64,000 nucleotides of DNA from Prostheceraeus crozeri (lineage: Eukaryota > Platyhelminthes > Polycladida > Euryleptidae): assembly GCA_907163375.1 (NCBI GenBank), contig CAJQUW010012537.1:32026-96025 (forward strand), in the 5' to 3' direction. This document shows, one piece after another, positions 62,601 to 64,000 of this stretch. Position numbers and translations under genes: made by a program. Under the pieces are notes generated by a model. That model had not been told where the DNA came from and ran no database searches. It saw only the letters and a list, made by a program, of their open reading frames with translations. Position 1 is the first letter of the stretch; each line of letters opens with the position of its first letter.

Positions 62601-64000
62601 TAATTTAGTGAGGAACTACCAGTATCTGGACTCTCCTCAGAAACCATTGCTAACTTTGAGGAATGGTTTCATCAAAATTTCATCATTGATAAGAAGGCGT
62701 CTTCAACAATTTAGACAATTTTAGGATGAAGGCGCTCATCTATCTTAAAATCTAAAAAATATGCTAAAAAATCGACCACCATTACTGGACAAATAAATAG
62801 ATGAGGTTGGAGTTTCACATACCCTCCTCTCCTTGCACCGAGGTTGTAGACTATGGAGTCTTGGATAATTTTTTTGCACATCCAAGGATTAAAATTAACA
62901 TATTGATAAATTTAACGAGCGCGATAAGCTGGTTCTCATTTTTGACGGGCATTGAGTCCGCCTTATTTTTAAAATCAGTTTATCTAGGAAATCATTGTGG
63001 TTCGAGGCTCCTTTAAACTTCCCAAAAAATTTTAAAAAAACAAAAAACAGCAGTCATTAATGTCGATTGCGAATCGCAATCGTTTTAAAATATGCTTTTT
63101 GTCCTCGCTCCATTCTCCACTATAATGATATCAATGCGAAATCGAAATCGTACATATTGCTATAGGCAGTGGGAGGAATGAATTAAACTTCGATTGACTG
63201 TAATAGAGTGTACGATATAAAAAATTAAAGAGATAGAAAAAATTTGAAAAAAATTGAACAACATTAAAATAGTTATCTCCATGTTTGGAAAAGGGATTGA
63301 AGGTGTGGTGCGCTACAAAACTTCGCGTTCGAGTTTGTTATGACCACGTTTGTTCATATCCTTTTATTAGTAAAACAGGATGATAGTGAGAATGGCACTA
63401 CTGCGGTATTCCCAAAATTTCTGTGTGTTTATTTACTTCCACCCACTTAAGAAAATTCTACCTCATCAGAGATTTATTACTGTGACAGATTGCATTCGGG
63501 AAACTTTAGGAGTAAAATACCAATATTTGAAAACTCATTTATGAGTGTTGTAAGCGAGGGGTAAAACTGCAAATGGAACGCTATGCCCAAAGATACAGGA
63601 GTTTTCATATAGAGAGAATGTGGCGTATGAACTAAGTCCTCTTCGTGTCATACTATGCTGACATCGAATGCTATAATCGATGATAAACATCATTCGACCA
63701 GCAGCCATTTCCTGCTATGAAGTATTGGCATGATCACTTTTAGGAGTAGGCAAAAATGAAAATGCGCGTTTCTGGCAAGGTGAGGATTGGTATTTTACCA
63801 ATTCCTACAAATTCTCGAAACAGGCTGTTAAAATTTCAGCAAAAAGTATGATGTGTGAACTCTATCGCAGATCATATGCATATGACAAGCAGATGATCAA
63901 TGGTAAAAAAATTTTGAGTTGGTGTGTATTAGTTGCAAACGTTTGCCCCAAAGTGTAGGAAAAATTTGACGATGATAAGATTGAAGGAAAATGTGCGCGA
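62600..64000. other. No recognisable gene
   Basis: AT-rich sequence to the window end. A 71-codon frame (62801-63016) has no features. Nothing supported. Confidence 0.55.

Noticed and set aside
1-64000. CRISPR arrays, bacterial operons, rRNA genes
   Set aside because: No spacer-separated palindromic direct repeats or rRNA cores were seen; introns, LINEs and Polinton show that this is eukaryotic DNA.

Overview
The window looks like repeat-rich, gene-poor, AT-rich nuclear DNA of an invertebrate animal. Four non-LTR retrotransposon remnants, a Penelope-like element, several families of cut-and-paste DNA transposons and one very large Polinton (Maverick) account for almost every coding sequence I can recognise. 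I cannot name the species. An array of TTAGGG repeats is present, but it lies inside the Polinton, so it is weak evidence about the host telomere. No conserved host gene was recognised.

Layout. 1-3.0 kb: a minus-strand LINE (endonuclease plus reverse transcriptase) with a tRNA-like sequence at its 5' side. 3.45-3.9 kb: a Penelope tail with a GIY-YIG nuclease and a hammerhead-ribozyme-like fold. 5.1-5.4 kb: an 18-bp minisatellite. 8.8-9.6 kb: the first of three copies of a TIR element with 8-bp target duplications; the others are at 41.6 and 49.1 kb, and the third sits inside an older relative. 10.1-12.5 kb: a second LINE, followed by a hAT relic with a BED finger (12.5-13.2 kb). 14.1-15.9 kb: a complete but frame-broken Tc1/mariner element. 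16.3-17.7 kb: an unrecognised 460-residue single-exon protein. 18.4-39.2 kb: the Polinton. 39.3-41.5 kb: a decayed LINE. 42.8-54.96 kb: several non-autonomous DNA elements and a LINE relic. 56.0-58.5 kb: a GC-rich array of about 770-bp units, followed by a TATA box, splice sites and pieces of a decayed spliced gene to about 60.7 kb. The last 2 kb hold nothing I recognise.

The Polinton is the centrepiece. It is 20.8 kb long, has near-identical terminal inverted repeats, a perfect 6-bp target duplication (GATATA) and the hallmark genes: chromodomain integrase, protein-primed type B DNA polymerase, packaging ATPase, adenovirus-type protease, and major and minor capsid proteins. It looks nearly whole, with roughly three breaks. 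Beyond the core it carries an unusual set of genes: (i) a complete two-repeat TATA-binding-protein-like protein overlapping a gene for a PC4-like protein, while several of its own genes have strong TATATAAGG-type promoters; (ii) a UBA plus RING protein resembling the C-terminal half of IAP proteins, with no BIR domain; (iii) a seven-exon spliced gene in which every intron is phase 0; and (iv) structured non-coding DNA: three hairpins whose stems vary in a compensated way around a conserved loop, two hairpins with a GCGAAGC core, a telomere-like array and a cluster of AGGTCA half-sites. My reading, which is inference, is that the element supplies its own basal transcription factors for its promoters and a survival or ubiquitin-ligase factor towards the host cell.
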